This document shows, piece after piece, positions 1-7,338 of a stretch of DNA of 64,000 nucleotides. Each line of letters starts with the position of its first letter. Positions within the stretch are counted from its first letter, which is position 1. The translations under genes were made by a program, and so were the position numbers. Source of the DNA: Gaetbulibacter saemankumensis DSM 17032 (GTDB lineage: Bacteria; Bacteroidota; Bacteroidia; Flavobacteriales; Flavobacteriaceae); assembly GCF_000425645.1 (NCBI RefSeq), contig NZ_KE384430.1:1289492-1353491 (forward strand). The letters are read 5' to 3'. Under the pieces are notes generated by a model, which saw nothing but the letters and a program-made list of their open reading frames with translations, was not told where the DNA came from and searched no databases.

Positions 1-792
1 AATAAGTAATAAACTAGCCGTTACAATAACTTTAAAGCTTATCATTTGAATGAATTGTAGCATTAAAATTTTGAAATGACCTTCTCTTGATTTTAAATAG
101 TCTGCAACCAAAAGGTCGTTTTTCGATACCGCAAAATTGGTATTTCCTGAAAGTTTAAAACTTACTAAGCTCCTTGCTACTTCCTGAATCCAATGTGCAA
201 CACGGTACTTGTCTTTGGATTCTTTTAAGCTGGTTTTTAATCCTTGTCTTGCTGTGAATCTAAATATGACCAAAATAAGGGTTAAAAGTAATATCCCGAA
301 AAATATAAAAAACGGATGGTAGAATGAAAGCAGTATTAATGCAAATATAATTTGTAATACAGCTGTAGGTACATCTATTAGAATTTTAGCCAAACCTTTT
401 TGAATTATTAAGGTGTCAAAAAATCGATTTGCTAATTCTGGTGGGTAATAGTCTCTTAAATGTGACATTTTTATTTTAGGAAATCGAAAGGATAATTCAA
501 ACGAAGCACGTACAAAAATTCGTTGTTGGATAGTTTCAATTATGCGTAATTGCATCAAATGTAAACCTCCTGAAAAGGCGGTTCCAGCAGTAACTAAAAT
601 AACAAGAACAATCCATGAGGTCGAAACCTGAGCTCCTTGAATTAAGTTAATGATAGCTTGAATACCTAAAGGTAATGATAAGGCAACAATACCTGAAAAG
701 ATGGCGTAATAAAAGACTTGCATAAGGTCGCGTCGTTCAAGTTGGAGTATCCCCATAAAACGTTGCCAAGGAGACATATTTGATTCTGTCAT
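1..792 (-). CDS. ABC exporter, membrane domain (partial, cut by window edge)
   Basis: Reverse-strand reading of the first 792 bases gives 264 uninterrupted codons from an ATG at 790-792 to the window edge, so only the N-terminal part is visible. The protein begins MTESNMSPWQRF and contains several hydrophobic segments typical of an ABC exporter membrane domain (for example the stretches around residues 20-42, 55-75 and 155-185). No C39 peptidase domain precedes the membrane part. It resembles the Bacteroidota ABC transporters that sit beside an HlyD-like adaptor in type I export systems, but the ATPase domain and any partner lie outside the window. Substrate unknown. The call as an ABC exporter rests on overall resemblance, not on a visible Walker motif. 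Confidence 0.7.
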   Translation of the reverse strand, partial: MTESNMSPWQRFMGILQLERRDLMQVFYYAIFSGIVALSLPLGIQAIINLIQGAQVSTSWIVLVILVTAGTAFSGGLHLMQLRIIETIQQRIFVRASFELSFRFPKIKMSHLRDYYPPELANRFFDTLIIQKGLAKILIDVPTAVLQIIFALILLSFYHPFFIFFGILLLTLILVIFRFTARQGLKTSLKESKDKYRVAHWIQEVARSLVSFKLSGNTNFAVSKNDLLVADYLKSREGHFKILMLQFIQMISFKVIVTASLLLI

Positions 793-952
793 ATTTGTTA
801 TATTATGATATCTTAAATTGAAATAGTAGTGACAGGTATTATTTGTCTAAAACTGATCTAGATGCCAAATGCATTATTTACAGTATCCTACATAAATTTC
901 AATAAGAACTAATCTTTCGTTAAAATCAACTGTAATACTATAAAATAGTCAC

Positions 953-992
953 GAAATTATTGGCTAAATTATCGAATTTTAACAATAATTTC
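953..992 (-). terminator. AT-rich inverted repeat after safE
   Basis: GAAATTATTG (953-962) and CAATAATTTC (983-992) form a perfect 10-bp inverted repeat with a 20-nt loop, beginning four bases past the safE stop codon. It is a weak, AT-rich candidate for the 3' end of the cco operon transcript. There is no clear U-tract, so a stabilising 3' hairpin is equally possible. Confidence 0.4.
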
Positions 993-995
993 TAA

Positions 996-1697
996 TTAGT
1001 GACAGTTTATTTCACTGGATATAACATCATGCACAGGAGTTGGGGAAATGTATGGAATTCCAAGGCCTAAACCCCTAAGTATAAAAATAGCTCCAATTAA
1101 AACTACAAAAACAGGAATGACTTTTTGTATTTTTTGCTTCATAGAACTTTTTAAAAACTGACTAAAATAAATGGCAGAGGTCATTAGAGGAATGGTTCCC
1201 ATACCAAAAAGAATCATATAAAGGCTGCCTTTTAGTGCCGCACCCGAGGCTATAGCTGCAAAGATGGCCATGTAAACCAGGCCACAGGGTAAAAAGCCAT
1301 TTAAAAAACCAATGGTTAAAAAGGTGTCGTTAGTTTTCTTTTTTAAAGCAGTTCCCAGGGCTGACTTAATTTTCGAAATAAGTCTGTAAATAGGTTTGGA
1401 TATGTTGTAATTATTAAGCGTATTCTGAGGAACGATTACAAGAGCAATCATTAAAACACCCACAATAATAGAGAGTTGTTGTTGAAATCCGAATAAATTT
1501 AAACTTTTACCAATAAGTCCAAAAACCAGACCAATTATAGCATAAGCCATAATGCGTCCAAAATGATAAATAGTAATTTGGGATAGTTTTTTATAAGCAT
1601 TCGTTCGGTCTACAGGAAGCATAAAAGCAATAGGTCCGCACATGCCGACACAGTGGAAACTCCCCAGAATACCAAAAATAAATGCTGAAACTAGCAT
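996..1697 (-). CDS. Sulfite exporter TauE/SafE-like membrane protein of the cco locus
   Basis: A 233-residue polytopic membrane protein of the DsbD_2/TauE-SafE (UreH-like) type. Two related halves are visible: an N-terminal motif with HCVGMCGP near residue 16, and a second motif NGFLPCGLVYMA near residue 135. The Cys/His/Met-rich first motif is typical of members thought to move copper or reducing equivalents. It is the last gene of the cbb3 oxidase run, one base past the end of ccoH, and genes of this family routinely close cco operons in Bacteroidota. The inferred role is copper handling or maturation of the oxidase rather than sulfite export. The start ATG at 1695-1697 gives a membrane segment straight away. 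Confidence 0.82.
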   Translation of the reverse strand: MLVSAFIFGILGSFHCVGMCGPIAFMLPVDRTNAYKKLSQITIYHFGRIMAYAIIGLVFGLIGKSLNLFGFQQQLSIIVGVLMIALVIVPQNTLNNYNISKPIYRLISKIKSALGTALKKKTNDTFLTIGFLNGFLPCGLVYMAIFAAIASGAALKGSLYMILFGMGTIPLMTSAIYFSQFLKSSMKQKIQKVIPVFVVLIGAIFILRGLGLGIPYISPTPVHDVISSEINCH

Positions 1698-1698
1698 A

Positions 1699-2145
1699 TT
1701 AATAATTTATTGTTTCTTTGTATAAATAGGCTTCATTATTGTATTGCCAATCAATTTTTATGTTCCAACGACCATCTACCAAACGTTTGTCAGGTATGAG
1801 CAAATAGGGTTTAGATAATGATATTTTAGTATCAAAATCTAATTGTTTGTTAGATGGTCTATATAGGAACACATGTCCGGTAACTTTTGTAATGTCAATA
1901 TTTTGTGGAAAAGCAATTAGTAAGCCTTCATCTGTTTTTTCATAACTTACATTTTCGCTTAAATTTTGAGCGTTTTTAAGTTTGTCAATATCTTGCTGAA
2001 AATGTAGTTCTTCACCATAATAATCTTCAGTTACTAAATCGTGATTGTACTTAGAGTCCACATTCATGGTTATAATGAAATACATAATAAAGCTAATAAA
2101 ACCTATAAAAGCTAAAACAATTCCTGTTCCCCAATTTATTTTCAT
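1699..2145 (-). CDS. ccoH: FixH family protein (CcoH), cbb3 oxidase assembly
   Basis: A 148-residue protein with one N-terminal membrane anchor (WGTGIVLAFIGFISFIMYFI, about residues 5-24) and an extracytoplasmic beta-rich domain, as in FixH/CcoH. CcoH helps assemble or stabilise the cbb3 oxidase, often with the CcoI pump. Motifs near the anchor (VDSKYNHDLVTEDYYGEEL) match the family: the aspartate- and tyrosine-rich linker is characteristic. It lies between ccoG and the SafE-like gene. The 106-bp gap to ccoG holds a compact repeat-like element. Confidence 0.88.
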   Translation of the reverse strand: MKINWGTGIVLAFIGFISFIMYFIITMNVDSKYNHDLVTEDYYGEELHFQQDIDKLKNAQNLSENVSYEKTDEGLLIAFPQNIDITKVTGHVFLYRPSNKQLDFDTKISLSKPYLLIPDKRLVDGRWNIKIDWQYNNEAYLYKETINY

Positions 2146-2166
2146 AACTATTTGTTTTTTTATTTA

Positions 2167-2248
2167 GGCATTACCCTTCGTACCTTGGGTCGGGCTTTCG
2201 GAAGTCGCTCTTTTTAAGGAGCTTCAACAATTCCTCAATCCCTAATGC
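2167..2248 (-). repeat. Compact palindromic intergenic element (REP-like)
   Basis: About 80 bp just past the ccoG stop, clearly more G+C-rich than its surroundings, framed by GCATTA (2168-2173) and TAATGC (2243-2248). It contains an internal imperfect hairpin around GAAGTCGCTC...GGAGCTTC (2200-2224). From memory its wording (GGCATTACCC, GGTCGGGCTTTCGG, CCTCAATCCCTAATGC) resembles short interspersed elements found between genes in many Flavobacteriaceae genomes. Only one copy occurs in this window, so the repeat status cannot be shown here. Confidence 0.5.
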
Positions 2249-2251
2249 GAC

Positions 2252-3676
2252 TTACCTAAAACGCCTTGGGCCTAAAAAGTTGGCCGTGGTCGTTTCAATA
2301 AGTTCATCGCCTTTAAATACCCCTATTTTAATTTTATTTCTATCTCCTGTTAATACCATATTATTAATTTCTATAAACAAAGTGCCTTCAGCCATTCCTT
2401 GTTTTGGCACGGTAAAATCATCGCTGGTAGCAACCAGTTTTAGTTCTCCTTTGTGCGAAAGCAGTTTAAAGCTTACATCGCTTATATCTTTGTTGGTTTT
2501 ATTAACAAGTTTGTAGGTAAACACATTGCTAATAATATTGTTGTCTTTGTGTTCGTAAAGTTGGCCTGGTAATCGGAGAACCGTCGCTTCAACTTCATTT
2601 CTTAAAAACAGCATACCGGTTAATAAACCAATTAAAATGGTTAATACCGCTATGTAGCCTTTCATTCTGGCAGTTAGTTTAAAAGGCGTTTTGTTTTCAA
2701 TGTTATCTTCACTGGCGTAACGAATAAGTCCTTTTGGCTTATTAATGCTTTCCATAATGTGGTCACACTCATCAATACAGGCAGTACAGTTCACACATTC
2801 TAATTGGGTACCGTTTCTTATATCGATTCCCGTAGGACATACATTTACACACTGAAAACAGTCAATACAGTCACCATAACCTAGGGCATCACGATCTTCA
2901 TTTTTTCTGAATTTCTTTCTGCCATTTTCGCTCTCACCACGTTTATGGTCGTAAGCCACGACAATAGATTTGTTGTCTAGTAAGGCACCTTGAAGCCTTC
3001 CGTAAGGACAGGCTATGATGCAAACCTGCTCTCTAAACCATGCAAAAACAAAATAAAAGACTGCTGTAAATATTAATAATGAAATGAGGGTACTAATATG
3101 GCTTGTAGGACCATCGGTTATGTATTCAATTAATTGATCACTTCCTATGAGGTAGGCTAGAAATACATTTGCTATTAAAAACGAAATGAATAAAAAGATT
3201 AATAGTTTCAGTCCTTTTTTTCTAATTTTTTCAGCATTCCAAGGTTGTTTTGCAAGGCGTAATTGTTTACCTCTATCGCCCTCAATCCAATATTCAATTC
3301 GACGGAAAACCATTTCCATGAATATGGTTTGTGGACATATCCAGCCACAAAAAATACGACCAAAAGCTACGGTGAACAGGGTGATAAAAACCACACCTAT
3401 AATCATAGAAATTACAAACAAATAGAAATCCTGTGGCCAGAAGGGGAATCCGAATATATTAAATCGGCGTTCTAATATATTGAACAATAGAAACTGGTTT
3501 CCGTTTATTTTTATAAAAGGTGATAAAAATAAAAATGCTAGTAATAAATAGCTAACCCATTTTCGATATTCATAAAATTTTCCACTTGGTTTTTTTGGAT
3601 ATACCCATGCACGTTTGCCCTCTTCGGTTACCGTGCTAATAGAATCTCTGAATATTTCATTCTCTGGGGTTTCCAT
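2252..3676 (-). CDS. ccoG: Cytochrome c oxidase accessory protein CcoG (FixG/RdxA)
   Basis: A 474-residue membrane ferredoxin-like protein. Several membrane helices occupy the N-terminal half, including a CGWICPQ motif near residue 112 and CIIACPYGRLQG near residue 218. These are followed by two [4Fe-4S] cysteine clusters (CIDCFQCVNVCP near residue 270 and CVNCTACIDECD near 294), then another helix and an Ig-like C-terminal domain. CcoG is a Cu(II) reductase or assembly factor for the cbb3 oxidase. Length and order match the family. It is separated from ccoP by an 82-bp gap with a strong hairpin, suggesting different expression from the structural subunits. Confidence 0.95.
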   Translation of the reverse strand: METPENEIFRDSISTVTEEGKRAWVYPKKPSGKFYEYRKWVSYLLLAFLFLSPFIKINGNQFLLFNILERRFNIFGFPFWPQDFYLFVISMIIGVVFITLFTVAFGRIFCGWICPQTIFMEMVFRRIEYWIEGDRGKQLRLAKQPWNAEKIRKKGLKLLIFLFISFLIANVFLAYLIGSDQLIEYITDGPTSHISTLISLLIFTAVFYFVFAWFREQVCIIACPYGRLQGALLDNKSIVVAYDHKRGESENGRKKFRKNEDRDALGYGDCIDCFQCVNVCPTGIDIRNGTQLECVNCTACIDECDHIMESINKPKGLIRYASEDNIENKTPFKLTARMKGYIAVLTILIGLLTGMLFLRNEVEATVLRLPGQLYEHKDNNIISNVFTYKLVNKTNKDISDVSFKLLSHKGELKLVATSDDFTVPKQGMAEGTLFIEINNMVLTGDRNKIKIGVFKGDELIETTTANFLGPRRFR

Positions 3677-3692
3677 GGCTTTTTTTAAAGTT

Positions 3693-3741
3693 AAACCAAG
3701 ATTACCTTAATGTCTTATTTGTATAATGGTAACCTTGGTTT
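3693..3741 (-). promoter_or_regulatory. Intercistronic stem-loop between ccoP and ccoG
   Basis: AAACCAAGATTACC (3693-3706) pairs with GGTAACCTTGGTTT (3728-3741); the one non-Watson-Crick position becomes a G-U pair in the minus-strand RNA. The 14-bp stem has a 21-nt loop and no adjacent U-tract, so RNA processing or stabilisation is more likely than termination. Confidence 0.5.
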
Positions 3742-3758
3742 CTTGCTATTAATAGTCC

Positions 3759-4682
3759 CTATTCTGAGACAGTTAATGAATCAGCTGTTGTTTCTTGTGT
3801 TTCTGCCGATTCACTCACCCATAAATCTCCTTGTGGATCTTTTGGGTTTGCTGGTGTGGTACCTTGTAAGCTTAATACATAACTCGATACCTGTGCTATT
3901 TCAGATGGTTTTAATTGCTGTTTCCAGGCAATCATGCCTTTTCCAGATCTACCACCTTCACTAACTGTTTTAAAAACATGTTTTATGTCTCCACCTAAAA
4001 TCCAGTATTCATCTGTTAAATTGGGGCCAATTCCGCCACCACCATCAGCCATATGACAAGCCACGCAATTTGTCTCGTATATATTCTTTCCTGCTTCTAA
4101 GTCAGATGCATCGGTAAGTAAGGTAACCGTATTAATATCTACTAAATCTTTTGCTGTTTTTTTATAAGCTTCTATAGCTGCTTTTGCTTCGGCTAATTCT
4201 GTGTCTAACTCATCGAACTGACTAGGGCCATTAAATACATGGAATCTTAATAAATAAATAGCAGCAAAAATAATGGATATATAGAAGCCGTATAGCCACC
4301 AAGGTGGTAAATTGTTGTCTAATTCTTTTATGCCATCATAATTATGGTCTAGTATAATTTCATCTTCTTCTTCAATAGGTTTAGATCCCAGAAGCTTTAA
4401 ATATGTTTTTTTCAACCAAGTAAATTGTTTACTACTCGCTTTTTCGGCTAAAAATCGTTCTTTGGCTTCTTCATCTAATTTTTGAAGCATTACATTTTCT
4501 AGGGCACTAATAATGGCTTCAATAGCAATTAAAATTAAAAGTACCAGAAGAAGGAATAATGCGACTGCAGGGTATTCTACAAAAGCTGGTTTATCACCAG
4601 AATCAATAATATATTCTGTAAATCCAAAAATGATGAAAAATATAAGTGGTACACGTATCCACGATGGAATTAATTGTCTCAT
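3759..4682 (-). CDS. ccoP: cbb3-type cytochrome c oxidase subunit III (CcoP), mono-haem
   Basis: A 307-residue subunit with two hydrophobic segments near the N-terminus (about residues 10-25 and 37-62), a third membrane segment (WWLYGFYISIIFAAIYLL, about residues 128-145), and then a cytochrome c domain with one haem motif, CVACH, near residue 206 and an axial-type methionine in GKGMIAW. Proteobacterial CcoP normally carries two c-type haem motifs; only one is visible here. The gene overlaps ccoQ by four bases (ATGA), indicating translational coupling. Its acidic, threonine/serine-rich C-terminus is unlike a catalytic region. Function: electron entry to the cbb3 oxidase. Confidence 0.93.
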   Translation of the reverse strand: MRQLIPSWIRVPLIFFIIFGFTEYIIDSGDKPAFVEYPAVALFLLLVLLILIAIEAIISALENVMLQKLDEEAKERFLAEKASSKQFTWLKKTYLKLLGSKPIEEEDEIILDHNYDGIKELDNNLPPWWLYGFYISIIFAAIYLLRFHVFNGPSQFDELDTELAEAKAAIEAYKKTAKDLVDINTVTLLTDASDLEAGKNIYETNCVACHMADGGGGIGPNLTDEYWILGGDIKHVFKTVSEGGRSGKGMIAWKQQLKPSEIAQVSSYVLSLQGTTPANPKDPQGDLWVSESAETQETTADSLTVSE

Positions 4683-4864
4683 GATATGTCGTCGTTTTGG
4701 TTGTCTAATGGCATGTTGCTTACTTTATTGATGTAGTCTTTTTTAGCAGTAAAAACCCACCAAAAGAGAATTACAAAAAATGAGAAAAAGATAAGTAGCG
4801 ATATAATCGGGAATATTTCTATTCCAGAAATGCTATCCATATAGTTTTTTACAAATTTTAACAT
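4679..4864 (-). CDS. ccoQ: cbb3 oxidase small subunit CcoQ-like
   Basis: A 61-residue single-span membrane protein (helix about residues 17-38, ending FWWVFTAKKD) of the CcoQ/FixQ kind, which stabilises the cbb3 complex. It sits between the fused ccoNO and ccoP, with a 4-base overlap into ccoP. Sequence conservation in this family is low, so the call relies on size, topology and position. Confidence 0.85.
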   Translation of the reverse strand: MLKFVKNYMDSISGIEIFPIISLLIFFSFFVILFWWVFTAKKDYINKVSNMPLDNQNDDIS

Positions 4865-4882
4865 GGTTATTAGTTTTGATGG

Positions 4883-7075
4883 TTAATTCTGTACTGTTTC
4901 AACTTTAATGTCGGTTCCTAAGCGCTGTAAGTATGCTATAAGAGCAACAATTTCTCGGTCTTTCATTTCTGTGAAATCTTGGTCATTTTCAGCAGCATAT
5001 TTTTTGTCTGCTTCATAAGAAGCTACAAAATCGGGGTCGCTATATAAGTTTTGTTGAATTTGAGATCCTTGTTCAGTCATGCTTTGTTGTGCATTGGCAA
5101 TGTCCTCCTCAGAATAAGGTACCCCTAGAGAGACCATAGCTTTCATTTTAGCCTCTGTTTGAGATTTATCTAACGTACTGCTACTACCAGTAATTAGCCA
5201 TGGGTATCTTGGCATAATAGATCCCGATGAGGTACTTTGTGGATCGTACATATGGTTAAAGTGCCAGTTGTCTGAATATTTACCGCCAACACGATGTAAA
5301 TCTGGTCCTGTACGTTTACTACCCCAAAGGAATGGATGGTCATAAACATATTCACCTGCTTTAGAGTACTCTCCATAACGTTCTACTTCACTTCTAAAAG
5401 GACGTATCATTTGTGAATGACAGCCCACACAACCTTCACGGATGTAGATATCTCGTCCTTCTAACTCTAATGGGGTATAAGGTTTAACACTGGCAATAGT
5501 CGGGATATTCGATTTCACCATTATGGTTGGTACAATTTGAATGATACCTCCAATTAGAATAGCAATAGTTGCTAATATGGTTAATTGAATAGGTCTGCGT
5601 TCTAACCAGGTGTGCCATCCTTCATTAGCAGTACGTTTGTTGGTAACGCGTTCTAAAGCAGGAGCTTCTGCTAATTCGTCTTCTACTGTGCTACCTTGTT
5701 TAATGGTTACTATAATGTTATAAACCATAATAAGCATACCAGTAATGAATAAAGTTCCACCAATAGCCCGCATCCAATACATTGGAATAATTTCTGTAAC
5801 AGTTTCTAAGAAGTTACCATAAGTTAATGTGCCATCTGGATTAAACTGTTTCCACATACTTGCTTGGGTAAATCCAGCGACATACATTGGAAGAGCATAT
5901 AAAATTATACCTAAAGTACCAATCCAAAAGTGTAAATTGGCCAATCCAATAGAGAATAATTTAGTTTTAAATAATCGTGGAACCAGATAGTAAATCATAC
6001 CAAAGGTCATAAATCCATTCCACGCTAATGCACCCACGTGTACGTGTGCAATAATCCAGTCTGTAAAGTGGGCAATAGCATTTACATTTTTTAAAGATAG
6101 GGTAGGCCCTTCAAAGGTAGCCATACCATAACCTGTTATAGCTACTACCATAAATTTTAAAACAGGGTCAGTTCGTACTTTATCCCAGGCACCACGTAAG
6201 GTTAATAAACCGTTTATCATACCACCCCAAGAAGGCATTAGTAACATAACAGAAAAGGCCACCCCTAAGTTTTGAGCCCATTCTGGTAACGCCGTGTATA
6301 ATAAGTGGTGAGGTCCTGCCCAGATATAAATAAATATTAATGACCAGAAATGTACAATGGATAATCTATACGAATAAACCGGGCGATTCGCTGCTTTAGG
6401 AACAAAGTAATACATAAGTCCTAAGAATGGTGTAGTCAGGAAGAATGCTACCGCATTATGTCCGTACCACCATTGTACTAAGGCGTCTTGAACGCCGGCA
6501 TAAACCGAGTAACTTTTTAAAGCACTAACAGGCAATTCTAAACTGTTAAAAATATGAAGTACCGCTACCGTAACAAATGTGGCTAAATAGAACCAGATAG
6601 CTACGTACAAGTGGCGTTGCCTTCTTTTTAAAATAGTACCAATTAAATTCCATCCAAAAACAACCCAAACTAAGGCAATGGCAATATCTATCGGCCATTC
6701 TAATTCGGCGTATTCCTTAGATGAGGTGTAACCTAACGGTAGGGTTATGGCTGCTGCAACAATAATAAGTTGCCATCCCCAAAAGTTTATTTTACTTAAG
6801 GCATCACTAAACATACGGGCTTTAAGTAAGCGTTGGGTTGAATAATAAACACCCGCAAAAATCGCATTACCAACGAAAGCAAAAATGACAGCATTGGTGT
6901 GTAACGGGCGCAATCTACCAAAACTTAACCAGGATATCCCATCGGTAAGATTAGGGAATAAAAACATAAAAGCTAGTAAAAGTCCCACTAGCATCCCTAC
7001 AACACCCCATAGCATCGTTGCATAAATGAAGTTTTTTACGATTTTGTTATCGTATTGAAATTGTTGTATTTCCAT
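4883..7075 (-). CDS. ccoNO: Fused cbb3 cytochrome oxidase subunits I and II (CcoN-CcoO)
   Basis: A 730-residue fusion of the catalytic CcoN subunit (about residues 1-480) and the mono-haem CcoO subunit (about 500-730). CcoN histidine ligands are visible in RPLHTNAV, WWYGHNAV, WAGPHHLLYT and IAHVHVGALAWNG. The CcoO part has the haem motif CVGCH in EGCVGCHSQMIRPFRSE near residue 557. The enzyme is the high-affinity terminal oxidase that reduces O2 under low oxygen and pumps protons. The fusion is the usual Bacteroidota arrangement. Genes on either side are ccoS (upstream) and ccoQ-ccoP (downstream), all co-directional with short gaps, so one transcript from the FNR-type promoter at 7293-7336 is likely. 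Confidence 0.97.
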   Translation of the reverse strand: MEIQQFQYDNKIVKNFIYATMLWGVVGMLVGLLLAFMFLFPNLTDGISWLSFGRLRPLHTNAVIFAFVGNAIFAGVYYSTQRLLKARMFSDALSKINFWGWQLIIVAAAITLPLGYTSSKEYAELEWPIDIAIALVWVVFGWNLIGTILKRRQRHLYVAIWFYLATFVTVAVLHIFNSLELPVSALKSYSVYAGVQDALVQWWYGHNAVAFFLTTPFLGLMYYFVPKAANRPVYSYRLSIVHFWSLIFIYIWAGPHHLLYTALPEWAQNLGVAFSVMLLMPSWGGMINGLLTLRGAWDKVRTDPVLKFMVVAITGYGMATFEGPTLSLKNVNAIAHFTDWIIAHVHVGALAWNGFMTFGMIYYLVPRLFKTKLFSIGLANLHFWIGTLGIILYALPMYVAGFTQASMWKQFNPDGTLTYGNFLETVTEIIPMYWMRAIGGTLFITGMLIMVYNIIVTIKQGSTVEDELAEAPALERVTNKRTANEGWHTWLERRPIQLTILATIAILIGGIIQIVPTIMVKSNIPTIASVKPYTPLELEGRDIYIREGCVGCHSQMIRPFRSEVERYGEYSKAGEYVYDHPFLWGSKRTGPDLHRVGGKYSDNWHFNHMYDPQSTSSGSIMPRYPWLITGSSSTLDKSQTEAKMKAMVSLGVPYSEEDIANAQQSMTEQGSQIQQNLYSDPDFVASYEADKKYAAENDQDFTEMKDREIVALIAYLQRLGTDIKVETVQN

Positions 7076-7086
7076 AGTACTATTGA

Positions 7087-7272
7087 TTATTCTTTTTTGG
7101 TTAGTATAGATTTATTGGATTTGGTTTTAACGAGTTCGTCTTCAAAAAGCATGCGTACCGAAGGGGTGTAACTATCGTCATATTGTCCATTTTTCACAGC
7201 CATAATAAAGGCGATAAAAAAGACAATAGCTACAACTATACTAATAGCTAGTAAAATATAAATAACACTCAT
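7087..7272 (-). CDS. ccoS: cbb3-type cytochrome oxidase assembly protein CcoS
   Basis: A 61-residue protein with one N-terminal membrane helix (about residues 4-27) followed by the family-typical stretch NGQYDDSYTPSVRMLFED. In CcoS this is the QYDDLE-like region. CcoS is needed for cofactor (haem/copper) insertion into cbb3 oxidase. It is the first gene after the FNR-type promoter at 7293-7336 and lies 11 bp before ccoNO. Confidence 0.93.
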   Translation of the reverse strand: MSVIYILLAISIVVAIVFFIAFIMAVKNGQYDDSYTPSVRMLFEDELVKTKSNKSILTKKE

Positions 7273-7292
7273 ACCTAATTGAAGTTATTGGT

Positions 7293-7336
7293 CAAAAGTA
7301 AAATCAAGTCTTCTTTAAAAATATGATATTTATCAT
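7293..7336 (-). promoter_or_regulatory. FNR-type promoter of the ccoS-ccoNO operon
   Basis: The palindrome ATGATATTTATCAT (7323-7336) matches an FNR box TTGAT-N4-ATCAA at all but the outermost base of each arm. On the minus strand a perfect Bacteroidota -7 motif TACTTTTG occupies 7300-7293. Box centre to first base of the -7 motif is 29.5 bp, so the box would lie near -41.5 from the start of transcription, the class II activator position. The box also abuts the ccoI stop codon, so it gives the oxidase genes their own start independent of ccoI readthrough. Confidence 0.72.
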
Positions 7337-7338
7337 GT

